From: Chrysaora quinquecirrha | Taxonomy: Eukaryota > Cnidaria > Scyphozoa > Semaeostomeae > Pelagiidae | Length of the DNA stretch: 64,000 nt | Direction of reading: 5' to 3' | Assembly (NCBI GenBank): GCA_014526335.1 | Contig: JACTAT010000262.1 | Location: 1 to 64,000, forward strand | Shown here: positions 1 through 10,900 of the stretch, in pieces | How positions within the stretch are numbered: the stretch's first letter is position 1 | How the letters are laid out: every line of letters starts with the position of its first letter | Position numbers and translations under genes: made by a program | Notes under the pieces: generated by a model | Told to the model about the DNA's origin: nothing | Databases searched by the model: none | Seen by the model: the letters and a program-made list of their open reading frames with translations, nothing else

Positions 1-1050
1 TTTTAAGGTATTTTAGGCAAAAACCGCACCCAGTTGTAGGGAATGCTTGAAGAAAATGCCACCCATATGAGGGGCACATACCTGTCAGCCTACATTAGGG
101 AGTACCCTGGGTACCGGAATTCATGACTTGCTGATCAATTTTTATGTTAACTTAAATAAGAATTAATAAAACAGAATGTGATATTTACATGGTTGCAGTA
201 AGCATGCCATCCCTCGAAATCCCATTTGTCTTTATAATGTACATTATACGTCATCACTGCATCCTACAAAAAGCCAACACAACTTTACAACAAAAATGGT
301 CAAGCAAGTAAAAAAGTAATTTAATAAAATGGTCTTTGGTCAACTCGCCACACAACAAAATCACCACATATTTCAGTCAAGTCACCACTGTGTTCTTGTC
401 AACTCTCCACATCTTGTTGGTCAACTCCCCTCAGTTTGGAATTCAAATTTCATAAAATTTGATACGTTTTTCTTCACGGAATATCGTAAAAGCTCTCTGG
501 AAGGCTTTTCCGAGATTTATTTACAAAAACTGGGGGCGCGGCTCCCAAACCCCCGTTTATCACGCTGATAGAGTTAACACTTGTTCAGTTAAGTGTGGCG
601 AATTGTCTTTTGAAGAGGCGAGTTCTCCAGATGTGCATCGACTTGACTGTGCCGAGTTGGGAGTGTGGCGAGTTGACCTGTTACCTTGCTCTTGAACAAT
701 AGAAGTTTGAAAAAGGGAAAGAAACAATGATAACGCTAAATATAAGAATATTTGAAATACTTTTTCAAAACTGTTAATAGTTAAATATAAAATAATCCTC
801 TGACCTGAAAATCTTTGGAACAATGAATCTTTTTCAGAAGTGTTTCTTCAATCAATTCCCATCTCTTTCGAATTTTCTTATTCTTTACCTAGAATTACAA
901 AAATTCAAAATAAACACGCTTTGTTTACCACTAAACAGTGTTTATGATTCTCAAAAACAGAAGCATATCATTTGTTTTCAAAGAACGAAATGGTCAATCA
1001 AAACTTGAATCCAAATCAACGAAAATAGATAACAACCAAATCTTACTCAC
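1..1050. other. Left edge: PARG intron and repeats
   Basis: I recognise no coding exon here. The stretch lies 3' of the last visible PARG exon (1051-1108, minus) and should be intron. The first 110 bases resemble other dispersed repeats in the window that carry an 'acccatgtgtag' type motif (near 14280 and 37560). A fold-back element occupies 336-680 and is listed separately. The short ORFs here have no coding character I can identify. Confidence 0.5.
336..680. repeat. Fold-back element with iterated 'GTCAACTCGCCACA' motifs
   Basis: GGTCAACTCGCCACAC at about 339 is matched by its exact reverse complement at about 663-678. Variants of the same motif recur inside in both orientations: GTCAAGTCACCAC, GTCAACTCTCCACA and GTCAACTCCCC on the left, GTGTGGCGAATTGTC and CGAGTTGGGAGTGTGGCGAG on the right. 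Terminal inverted repeats with subterminal iterations are typical of non-autonomous DNA transposons, where the iterations bind transposase. No transposase is present. The family is not recognised. Confidence 0.5.
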
Positions 1051-3735
1051 TGGATAAAGATTTTCTTTCGAACATGGCATCCTAACATGATTCTTATCCC
1101 AAACATCTCTGAAAATATAGATATCAAAATCAAACCATTAATCAAAAAGCCCAGCCACGGTAGCGTCACGGCCAGGGTCGAGGTCTCCATTAGTTAACCT
1201 ACTACTGAGATCCTAGCGACTGTCGCTAAAACACCATTTCACCTTCACCCAAAGCAATTTTAAGTAGTTTAACATTCAATATTGATGGAAAACATTCGTC
1301 TTTCATGGGTTAATTACTTTCATTGTCTTAGATATGATAATGTGATAAATGATCATAGTGTTGGCGTGCTGACAGAGTTAGGGAACTTTTTTTATGGGCT
1401 TTTTTGTCAAAAAGAGCAACCCATACAGACTACTTAATTCCAGAGCAAAAACGGGAAGAGGTATTTTCTGGAAATGTTTTGCACGCTGCATTCAAAATCT
1501 GCATTTACAATACATTGCAATACAATACAACGTACGTTCCCAGCCGCACACGCGAGCACTTTCATCATTTGTGGCACAAGTGTGCTCCAGTGTGTTGCGG
1601 TCTGTCATTCGTGGCACTTTGCTTACAGTGTGCGACGGAGGAAATGTTTTCCTTACGTATGCTCCCAATTATGAACAAGAATATATTGTGAGTGATCAAT
1701 TTAAATCAATCAAATCGGCCTATTTAAGTTAAGAATTTTGTGGATTCAATCCACAATAACAAAGGTCTATACATCGTGATGTGCTAGAAAATATATCATT
1801 TTTACTGTTTAGCGTTTGAAAAATTATATTATGTGACAATGAATAGTTCTATCTCGTGACATTTCTTTCAATCAAAGTTATGAATTAGAAAATAGAAGCT
1901 TCAGCAAATCAAATTTTGGCCAAACTCTACAGAAAAATGATGCCAATTAGCAAGCGATTTGTACGTTGTCTTTAGTTAGCAAAATACATCCGCTAGGTTG
2001 TGCGATCTCAAGCAAATATCTTTCTCCGCTGTACACAGTAAGCAAAGTGCCATAAATGACAAAAGGTATCAAACATTTTGGATATTTTGCTTTTTGAAAC
2101 AAATGGCAATTTCCTTATACAAAATCCGCCGCATATGAGAGCACTTAGCTATATGAAAAGTGCCAAGAATTCTACCTTGCTTGAGCAAAGTGCTCTCGTG
2201 TGGGCCTAGCAAATTAACTATAAAAAAATCCGTAAAAAATCTATGGTATTTCATTGTAAAAGTTTGTTACCTATAGCGCTCTGGGTTCGGTTGTGGTACT
2301 TCCACTGCCTGAATATGTGACTACAAAATCAAAGAAAAACATAACAAGCAAAGATTTACTGAAGAAAAAAAGCTTTTCGAGTAAATTTGAGTATTTAAGA
2401 ATAGAATAAAATAGAATCAATACCCGAATAAGCAAAGTATGATCTGGTTCCTCTGTTAAACGATGCAAGACCTCAGCACAAATTGGAAGTCTGTTGAAAC
2501 TAATTGGAACTGTATCCTGAAATAGAATGAGGCAAAATGAGATTTTTAGTCTGCTTTCCATAAGATTGTTACAATCACAATGTTATTTGATGTTTTCAAA
2601 GAAAAATCTCAAAATTTTGGAAAAAAAACTGGAAAACTAGGAAGGGGCTTCTTGAGCTCTGAAGCAACTGCCCAAAGATGATATGTCAAAGAAAGCAAAA
2701 TTTACTATTCTTGGCAAAATTCATCTAATTTGAAATAACTTTTTATTTCTGATAAAAAGTCTAAACCTACCATTGACTCTGAATCATCCAGAAGATCATT
2801 AGGAGACATAGAAGACCTAAAAAAAATACAAGATATAGTCATCAGGAAAAAATATACAATTGATTTATGTCAAGACATACTCTTATAATGAAAGATTTCA
2901 TTTAGTAATAGCCAGAAACTGGGTATCGAACACTTCTATTTGAAGTATCTAGATTCTAGATAAAAAAATGGTGCCAAAGAAAATTTCAGACAAAATTTGG
3001 GGACATTTTTGAATTTTTTGGACAGTAAGAGTTTTGGAAAAAGTTTTGTCACAAACTAACAAATGTACCCAACAACACATACCCAGAAAAGAGTGACTGT
3101 GAAAGATCAATATCTTCTGATTGACTCTGACTCTGAGTTTCACTTAATGTTGAATTTGTTGCTTGAAATCTTTTCTCTGCTGCACGTGCCAATAATTCTC
3201 TTCTTCTTTGACTTTCATCATCCTCACTTCTTTCTTCCATATTGTCTTCTGTTATTTCACCTGTAGAATGAAAGGTCACATTTTAGAAACTCAAAAAAGC
3301 AAAAAAGCATCAGTCTGCGATTTTGGCTAATCATCATCTTTATTCTACGCAAACTTTCTTGAATGAGTGTCTTCACAAGTTTTTCCACTCAAGTTGATTA
3401 TGTGTTACTTTTCAAGGATGAAAATTGTAGAGCTTTTATCTGTGATTTTTGGCTAAACCAATAGAAAACAATACGTCCATTGTTACAGAAACAATAGCCT
3501 TCAGTGCAGGAGGAAGGGCACAACAAATACCAGTTTTTACAAACACAAACAGAAGAAACGAACATCCACTTCAAAACTACCACACACTTTTTGCTTCAAT
3601 ATGCGGCTTTTTCTTCTTTGAAAAATATTCTAGAAGGCTTATTTGATTTCGTTTTCGTTTGCATCCCGATCTCTCATCTTCTTCATTATTTTCTGAAAAT
3701 GGCCTAGCCCCAAGACTAGGTTCTTCTGAGCTCAT
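1051..3735 (-). CDS. PARG: Poly(ADP-ribose) glycohydrolase, N-terminal part (runs off left edge)
   Basis: PARG hydrolyses poly(ADP-ribose) in the nucleus, reversing PARP signalling. Visible exons, 5' to 3' on the minus strand, are 3735-3588, 3260-3083, 2816-2771, 2516-2424, 2308-2271 and 1108-1051; every junction keeps phase. Exon 1 starts MSSEEPSLGARPF, then has a basic KRKR signal (about residues 26-29) and a PCNA-binding PIP box, QISLLEYF (31-38). Exon 2 holds a charged helix, RRRELLARAAEKRF. Exons 4-6 match the stretch just before the catalytic domain of animal PARG: HTLLIR, a proline-rich linker, then DVWDKNHVRMPCSKENLYP (vertebrates have HVKMPCSEQNLYP). The helical and macrodomain catalytic exons lie beyond position 1, so activity cannot be judged. 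Exon 1 ends at a GTGTGT donor and is the least certain join. The intron before exon 6 carries a 5'-truncated SINE at 1149-1250. Confidence 0.85.
1149..1250 (+). mobile_element. SINE-A fragment (tRNA-derived), 5' truncated
   Basis: This matches the 3' two thirds of the SINE-A family seen complete at 46202-46375: GCCCAGCCACGGTAGCGTCAC, then the body with CCTACTACTGAGATCCTAGC, and the tail ACACCATTTCACCTTCACC. It starts just inside the B-box region, so the internal promoter is incomplete. It sits in a PARG intron, opposite to the gene. Confidence 0.75.
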
Positions 3736-4966
3736 TCTCAAAACACATTACATCATTTTGAAGCTTTTACAGCGATCACTATCAATCAAAATATAAGATC
3801 AACTGGAAAATCGAATCTTAATCAGAAGAAATCAGCCAGAATCGACGGATAAAACAGCTTTCAATGTTTAAAATTGTGATCAACATGCGCCATTTTGGCA
3901 CTTGTGAGAAGAATGAAGAATCCCAAGTAAGACTAGTTCCAAGCCCCTTGGCTAGCGGGATGAATGAATTTCCTTATTTCTTTACCCGCCAATTTCCCAG
4001 TTTTGTGCGGGGAGCTTTCAGTCCTGGGGGAGGGGGGGGGGGTGTACATGACTTATGAATGGACGGGGATTTGCCGCCCAGATTTCGGAAACCCATCCCC
4101 TTATAATTTAAACCCTTGCAGAAATAGACCCTATTTTATGAGTAAAAAAGTGGAATATGAGAATAATAAGACTTTCTAGACCTTATTATTGCTTGATAAT
4201 TGTACTACGAACAATTTTGACGGGTTTTGACGCGATTTTACCACTTTTCTGACCGAATTAAAGTCACCCCCCCATCATACCCCTTTTATTTTTGTGTGGA
4301 AATATTCCCTATTCCGAATTTGAAAACAACAGCGAAGCGAGATAAGCTTTTTAAGGAAGGTTTCACAGACTCGAAGGTTTTTGTGACAGTATTGGACATA
4401 ACAATCACCGCTTAACATGACAAGCCTTTGATATTTATCGTGGAGACGTTTCGGGAGAGCTCTGTCTCTCATCATCGGGCAATAAGTGTAGTTTTCTTTT
4501 ATTTATGCATTGGTTGCTCGCATCGAATGGGATCATGAAAAGCTCTAAGCAAACTTGCTAGGAGGCTGGTATTTTTGGCGCCCATTTTGTAGAGCTAAAG
4601 GCGCATGAGCAAAGCATTTATTCGATGCGATGTGCAACCTAGACTCACTACATAAGGCCAACTTCTTCGTTCGATGTTGTTGTTGTTGTTTTCTAAAATC
4701 GCTCAGTGTGGAAAATTTGAGTGACAGATCAAAACAAGGGGAGCGTAAACTAGAGACTCGTGTCGTGAGTCTATGTGCAACCATTGCTACTACTCAACCA
4801 GATTTCTGGGATATTTTAATGTTTTGAAATTTTTCTGCTACAAACTACACTCCGAAATATTTCCGAAGCGATTCAGACAAGATAGAAAGAAAAAAGCAAT
4901 TAATTGAGGTGGAATATTCTGCTTTCAAGAACACAACTTTGTGAAATAAATAATAATTATGAAATA
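3736..4966. other. PARG-ZC3H8 intergenic region
   Basis: This lies between the PARG start codon and the ZC3H8 stop codon, both minus strand, so it should hold the PARG promoter and the ZC3H8 3' UTR. It contains a G-rich run at about 4025-4042 and one copy of a dispersed 'GTTTCGGGAGAG' repeat at about 4360-4490. No further gene is evident. Confidence 0.5.
4360..4490 (+). repeat. Dispersed repeat B, copy 1
   Basis: This copy shares the block GACATxACAxTCACCxCTTAxCATGACA, TTTGATATTTA, GTTTCGGGAGAG and CATCATCGGGCAAT with copies at about 8561-8623 (plus, truncated), 13085-13205 (minus) and 43138-43281 (plus). No coding potential is seen. It is a non-autonomous repeat of unknown class. Confidence 0.6.
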
Positions 4967-7900
4967 TCAACTACTACTATCTTTTTCAATTATAGGTTCG
5001 TATAATGGAAGAAATTCCAAATTATTATTTCCAACATTTGTGCAGTTATTATCTGTTTTTGTTTCTGTTTTTGATTCATCAAATCTTTCTTCGGAAATTT
5101 CTTCTGAAGTCTTTTTATCATCACGACTGATGGCCTGAACGAGAAGCAAAGAATGAATTTTTCTAAGACCACATGTTTCCAATAGCAGCTTGTTGCAGTC
5201 GTTGCAGTTGCAGGAATTGTTGGAGTAATCGCTCCCGAATGAAGGACAAGAACGTTTGCGTGAGCTTTAAATTATTGTTTGTCAACGATACAAGCGAGTG
5301 GATAGACATCAGGGAAAGAACTGATGTCCATTCCAAGGTCTCGGTCGTTTGAGTCTTTGATGTTGCTTTGAGATTTACATATTTACTTTGTTATAGATAG
5401 ACGCACACAACCTCACAGGGCTCAAATGGAGCACTTAAGTTGCGTCAAACAAAGGATCTTTTAGAAGAGCGAAAAGGGGAAAGAGGGAATAAAGGGGGTT
5501 TAGGCGGAGCGACTTCCATATCAAAATTTTATAAACAGACACCCACTTCGGTATAGAAAGCACTGATCCATTAAATTCAATATATTCGTGGTATTTCTAT
5601 GGCCTTTAAGTCGATGTATCACAAAAACATTGAACTGAAAAGGAATAAAGTTTGCCACACCGATTTCCATGAAATGTTTACTGATTAATCGATCGATGTC
5701 TTGCAATCAAAATTTTTTCGATGAGAATACAAAATAAAATGGAAAAAATCACTAACCTGTTGAAGAAGTTGATTGGTTTCTTCAGTTAATGGTTGATGTG
5801 AAAATTTACAATTATCTCCATTTGCACATTTCGAATAAACATGAAAAAATTTGCACGGAAAATCACTTGAGAAAGTTAAGGAAAATAATCTAGTGTCTTA
5901 TCGATAATAAAAAGTGCTTTACTGCTGGTAATTATTTATAAGGCCCTGGCCAAATGATCAAATATTGCTGGTTAAACATTAGAGATCTGCTTTAAAAGCA
6001 TTCCTAGCCATTTAGCTACGTCGCAAATATGCTTAGCGAAGGTGCTGTGGCGTCGTGATGTAATGCAGCCGACTCGTGGTGTCAGGAGCTCAGTGTGGTC
6101 AGGGTTCGAGCCCGGCCACGGTTGCGTCACAGCCAGGGTCGAGGTCTCGATTAGTTAACCTACTACTCAGATCCTAGCAACTGGCGCTTAAAAAAAACAT
6201 CATATCACCTTAGCAATGTTTATGAAAACATATATTAATGTTTGACATAAAAATGTTTGACAAGTAATATTTTGCGACTTGGCAAAATGTTTGGGAAATA
6301 ATGTTTGATCTTATGGCCAGGGCTTGCGTCTTCTGGTGCGAAAAGCTTCATTCTTAGTCACTTTGATAAACACATTCCGCAGAAGATTTTAGTCGTTTAA
6401 TCTGCAAAAGGAGTACATAACGAACTTCAGCTTTGGCCAACAGACAAATAATGACGACGTGAATCTGATGGCAGCAAACGGCATCATGAAATGGAAAAAT
6501 TTCGAAAAATCAACACAGTTTAAGAGCACTACAGGTGAAGCCATAGATCAAGCCTTTGGAATTTTGTATTTCTTGGAATGATTAAGAAGTCATATGAATA
6601 AGGATCGAGAAAGAGTTAGAAAGACTAAAGATCTCCTCATGAAATTTGGCATTACAATCAAATCTTTGTTGTTCAGATTGCAGATCTGACATATTGTCAT
6701 TAGTAGATGATAAGATATAAAATGGAAATAACGAAGAAAAGGATATTATGCATGAAAATGCAATTTTCTCCCAAGATGCAGCTGTCGATGACGTAATACT
6801 TGCACAGTTCTCTCCGTTCAGGTTTTCCTTCATGTAAAAAGTTACAATCTTCGCCCTGAATAAAACAAAACAAAATAAAAGTATGTTAAAACCACCCTGC
6901 GATTCAGTGACGTAATTTCAGAAGATAATACTAGTAGATATGGGTCTTCCTTGATCCCAGTTCCTTTCCAAGGTCCTTGCGGGCTATAGGTCTGATATTA
7001 CCTGGAGCTTCGGCCTCCAGACTGATATTCTAGAAAGAATACCCTTGGTAATCATTTATCGACCTCGGAAGGATGCAGCTGAGTTCACTGTAGGCTAAAA
7101 GATGTATTGATGAGGTTCAAACCCACGACTGTGAACCGAACGCACTGACCACTCGGCCACACCAACTTTGCACAAAGCCAAAAACCGTCTGACAACTGCA
7201 TGCAACAAAAGTGGCACGAAATTATGCACCATTTGTCAAGGGGCTGCCGATTGCTCGTCGAACATTTCTTGCCTGTGACAAGCAGAAAATGTTTTGAAGT
7301 GTTCAAAAAACATTTTTAAACATTTAGTCAAGCAATGTTTGCGACGTGTCAAACGATAAAAGTAAAGCTAATTAGTACAGTTAATTTCAAATCTTTGAGC
7401 AACACTATTTTATCGTTTTGCAAGGGTCTTAAAGCTTTATAAAGTGAAAATAATTGATGGCTGAAAACGAACTGCCTTCGACTTGCAAGTTGAAGTTTTT
7501 CCGATTTATTTCTTAATTAAACTTATAATTACCTTACAATTGTAAACAATAAATCTTGAAGTTATTGCGTTTGCTTCGCTAACTACAAACTTATAGGGAA
7601 TGGTACGGTGAAAAAATTTGAAACATATTTTCATACCATTCTACATTTTCCATCTTTGAAGTATTTACATTTTACCATTGGTCTTTTTTCTTTCTTTTCT
7701 GAAGCTTCTCGTTTCCTCTTTTCTTCCCTCTGTTCTCTGTGTCTTACTTTTTTCTTTCTGCCTCCTCTCTTTGAGCGATCTTCAACATGAAATGAAAAGC
7801 AGACAGTAAATACATAAATTAATATCGTTGAAATGAAAGATTGCAAAGGCATCTATATTTTCCAACATGTTGTAGCAGCTCAAGGTAAAAGTAATGGTTA

Positions 7901-10900
7901 TTGCATTTATAAATCGCCCTAACTACAGTTCTATTACCCCCTCAGCTAAAGCATTTGTTTGTCTCACTTGGGAAGTATTTTTGAACAGCGTGCAGCCACA
8001 CCCAGGGCTTTTGAAATTTTGTTGCTTACATTGCCGTTGCCGAGGTACCAAATTTGCACCTTGATAAGAAGAGGCACATTTGTGTTAGAAAGTTGCCCAA
8101 GGTTGTTATCTCTGCACTCAGAAAGACCGTGGCTCGAACCAACAGCATTTTTGTTGTGATCCCAGCACGCGAACCACTGCGCCACAGAGACCACAAAACA
8201 ATCGCATGCACTTAAAAAAGAGGGGTGGTCGCCTTCTTTACAAGTGATGCCGCTAAATCTGTACAACGTTTTCCTGGTTCTGACACTGATCAATGACAAC
8301 AAAAATTCAATCTTGGAGCGAATTTATTTAAAAATGGGCTACCAAAAATAACTGTTAAAAGGGAAAGTAAAGTTGCGACAAAGTCTTAAGGCCAGGCCAA
8401 ACGAGAAATGTTAGATAAACATACACGATCATACATTGTAGTGTGACCGAACATTTTATCGTTTGGCCATCTTGTTTGATGATGCATGCCAGTTCACGTT
8501 GGTGTATTTTGTTGGTGTTAGATGAAGTTTGAAGCCGGTCAAACCTTCCATCACACAGTAAATATATTCGGACTTATCAAGGCTCTTTCTGACACCGTAT
8601 TAGACATGATAGTCACCACTGACTTTTAATATTCTCTATGATTCGCGTGTAGAGAATATGGTATTCTCTATGATTCGCGTGTAGAGAATATGGTAAGAAA
8701 TAACAAGAAGGAATGAGACATCTTGTATCAACAGAACGAAAACTACAACTAACAATAAGATTAAGTATACCACGGTCTTGGTGCCATAGGGCGACCATAT
8801 CCAGTCTATAATAAATCAATGATTAAATGAATTACTATATTACATCACAATATTACATTACCCCCTTTTCAGATAGAGAGTCTTGTAATAAGTCCAGAAG
8901 GAATGAGGTTTCCATATCTGTCAGGAATTCGTCTATTTCGAGTTGTACTCTGAATATCATCATGTTCAATTGGAACATCGTTTTTGTTGCCATAGTTCAT
9001 TTCAAATTCTGAATCTGAACCATCTTCCTTATTTCTGCGAGCATCATTGAATCTTTTGTAATGAGATATATTACGAGTGATGCGATGGTTTTCAGCGTTC
9101 TCTGCTGTAACCATTGTTCCTTTCCGTTCGATAACTGTGTAAGGAGTTTTAGAAAAACGAGAAAACAATTTATTCTTTTGTTCCTGCTTGACAAGAACTT
9201 GGTCTCCCACCGATATGGAACTTGGTTTTGCATTTTTCCTTTGATCCGAATATGATTTGTGATACTCTTGATACTGAGATTCATTATGTGTTGCCTTTTG
9301 ATGCTTGTTTACGATCTTCTGTCTTTTAATAACCGGTATCTTTCCTCTCACAGTCCGATTAAATAACAATTCACAGGGTGGTACTTTGGTGACTGAATGT
9401 GGAGTTGTTCTGTACGATAACAAGAAGCGATGTAATTCTTGCCTCCACGGTTTTCCTTCTAAAATAGCAGCTTGAATGGTTTTAGCTAGCGGTTGATTGA
9501 AACGTTCAACTTCACCATTCGCTTGAGGCCATCGAGGAGTGATTCTTTCATGTTTTACTCCAAGTGCGGTACAGTATTTGCGAAAATCCTCTCCATTAAA
9601 TGGTGGACCATTGTCGGATTTGATGACATTGGGAATTCCATGAACTGCAAATATACGGTCGAGCTTTGGAATGACGACAGATGCTTTAGTAGATTTTACT
9701 ATCTCAACTTCTGGAAAACGAGAGTATCTGTCTATAACTACTAACAAGTATTCACCCGTAGGTAACGGTCCGTAAAAGTCCATATGCAGTTTTTCCCAGG
9801 GTAATTTCGGCATACTGTTTAACTGTACAGATTCAGGAGAATTCTGTCTTCCTGTGGCTTGACAAGCGAGGCATGATTGCACAGTGTTTTTGACTAGCTC
9901 ATCTATTCGAGGGAACCAAACTTTTTCTCTTAAAAGTGCTTTGGTCTTGGAAAGTCCTTGGTGGCTTTCATGAGCAATGTCGATAGATCGTTGTTGAATT
10001 GATCTTGGGATGATTATTCGAGTTCCGCGTAGAATTACGTTTTGTCCTCCAACAGTCAATTCATCTTTGACGGTTTTGAATTCTTTTCCAATTGATCCCC
10101 ATGCGCCTGTGCGAATTGCAGCACGGAGTTGCTTCAATTCTTTATCATTGTTGGTTTCTTGTGCAATCTCTTGCAATGTCATTGCTTTTGGAATAGCATT
10201 ATGTGTGATAAAGTTGATGTATTCCTCTGTTTGTTCTGCCTTGTCTGTCATCTTGTTTGAAGGGTGCCTGGATAGGTAGTCGGCAGCATTTTCACTTCCA
10301 GGTTTATATTGAACTTTGAAGTTGTAAGGTTGTAATCTCAGAACCCATCGTTCAATTCTGGCTGAGGGCTTGGATCGAGGTGTACCATAAATGATTTCGA
10401 GTGGTTTATGGTCTGTAATAAGAGTGAATTGTTGACCATATAGAAACAAATGAAAGTGCTCAATAGCCCATACAAGGCTAAGTGCTTCTTTTTCCGTCTG
10501 AGAATATCGACGCTCAACATCGGTCAATGAGCGACTTGCGTATGCAATGATTTTATGATTCTCAAAATTTTTTGTGTTCTGAGACAAAATAGCAGAGATG
10601 CCCACAGGACTTGCATCGACAGTAAGGCTTGTTTCTTTAGAAATATCAAAATACGCCATGACAGGTGCTGTAGTAAGTGCTTGCTTTATCTTCATGAATG
10701 CAGCTTGATGCTCTTTTTGCCAAACAAATTGTGTATCTTTCTTTATGAGATCACGCAGTGGGGCTGTGATAGTGGCATAATCAGAAATATAGCGTGAGCT
10801 GTAGTTTGCCATGCCTAAAAAACTGCGGATTTCTTGTGCATTTGCAGGCGTCGAGACATTTTGCAGATCTTGGATTTTCTTAGGGTCTGGACGTGTGCCT

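Larger units (their letters stand above)
5757..6855 (-). other. ZC3H8 exons 5-6 flanking an apparent U12-type intron
   Basis: The intron between 6747 and 5866 does not begin with GT. After the finger-2 histidine codon the minus strand reads ATATCCTTTT (first base at 6746), the U12-class 5' splice site, and TTCCTTAAC, the U12 branch-site consensus, lies at 5883-5875, about 10 bases before the downstream exon. The reading frame (finger 2, H, S or N, DFPCKFFH of finger 3) requires ends of AT-AA, or a one-base-shifted TA-AG; either way the ends are non-canonical. Confidence 0.8.

Noticed and set aside
1394..1732. 112-residue ORF in PARG intron
   Set aside because: Three overlapping frames of similar length are open, the composition is not protein-like and there is no recognisable motif.
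7113..7159. Genuine tRNA gene (Leu/Ser-like A and B boxes)
   Set aside because: The arms do not pair into a cloverleaf and a SINE body follows; treated as a tRNA-derived SINE. The same reasoning was applied to 8131-8184.
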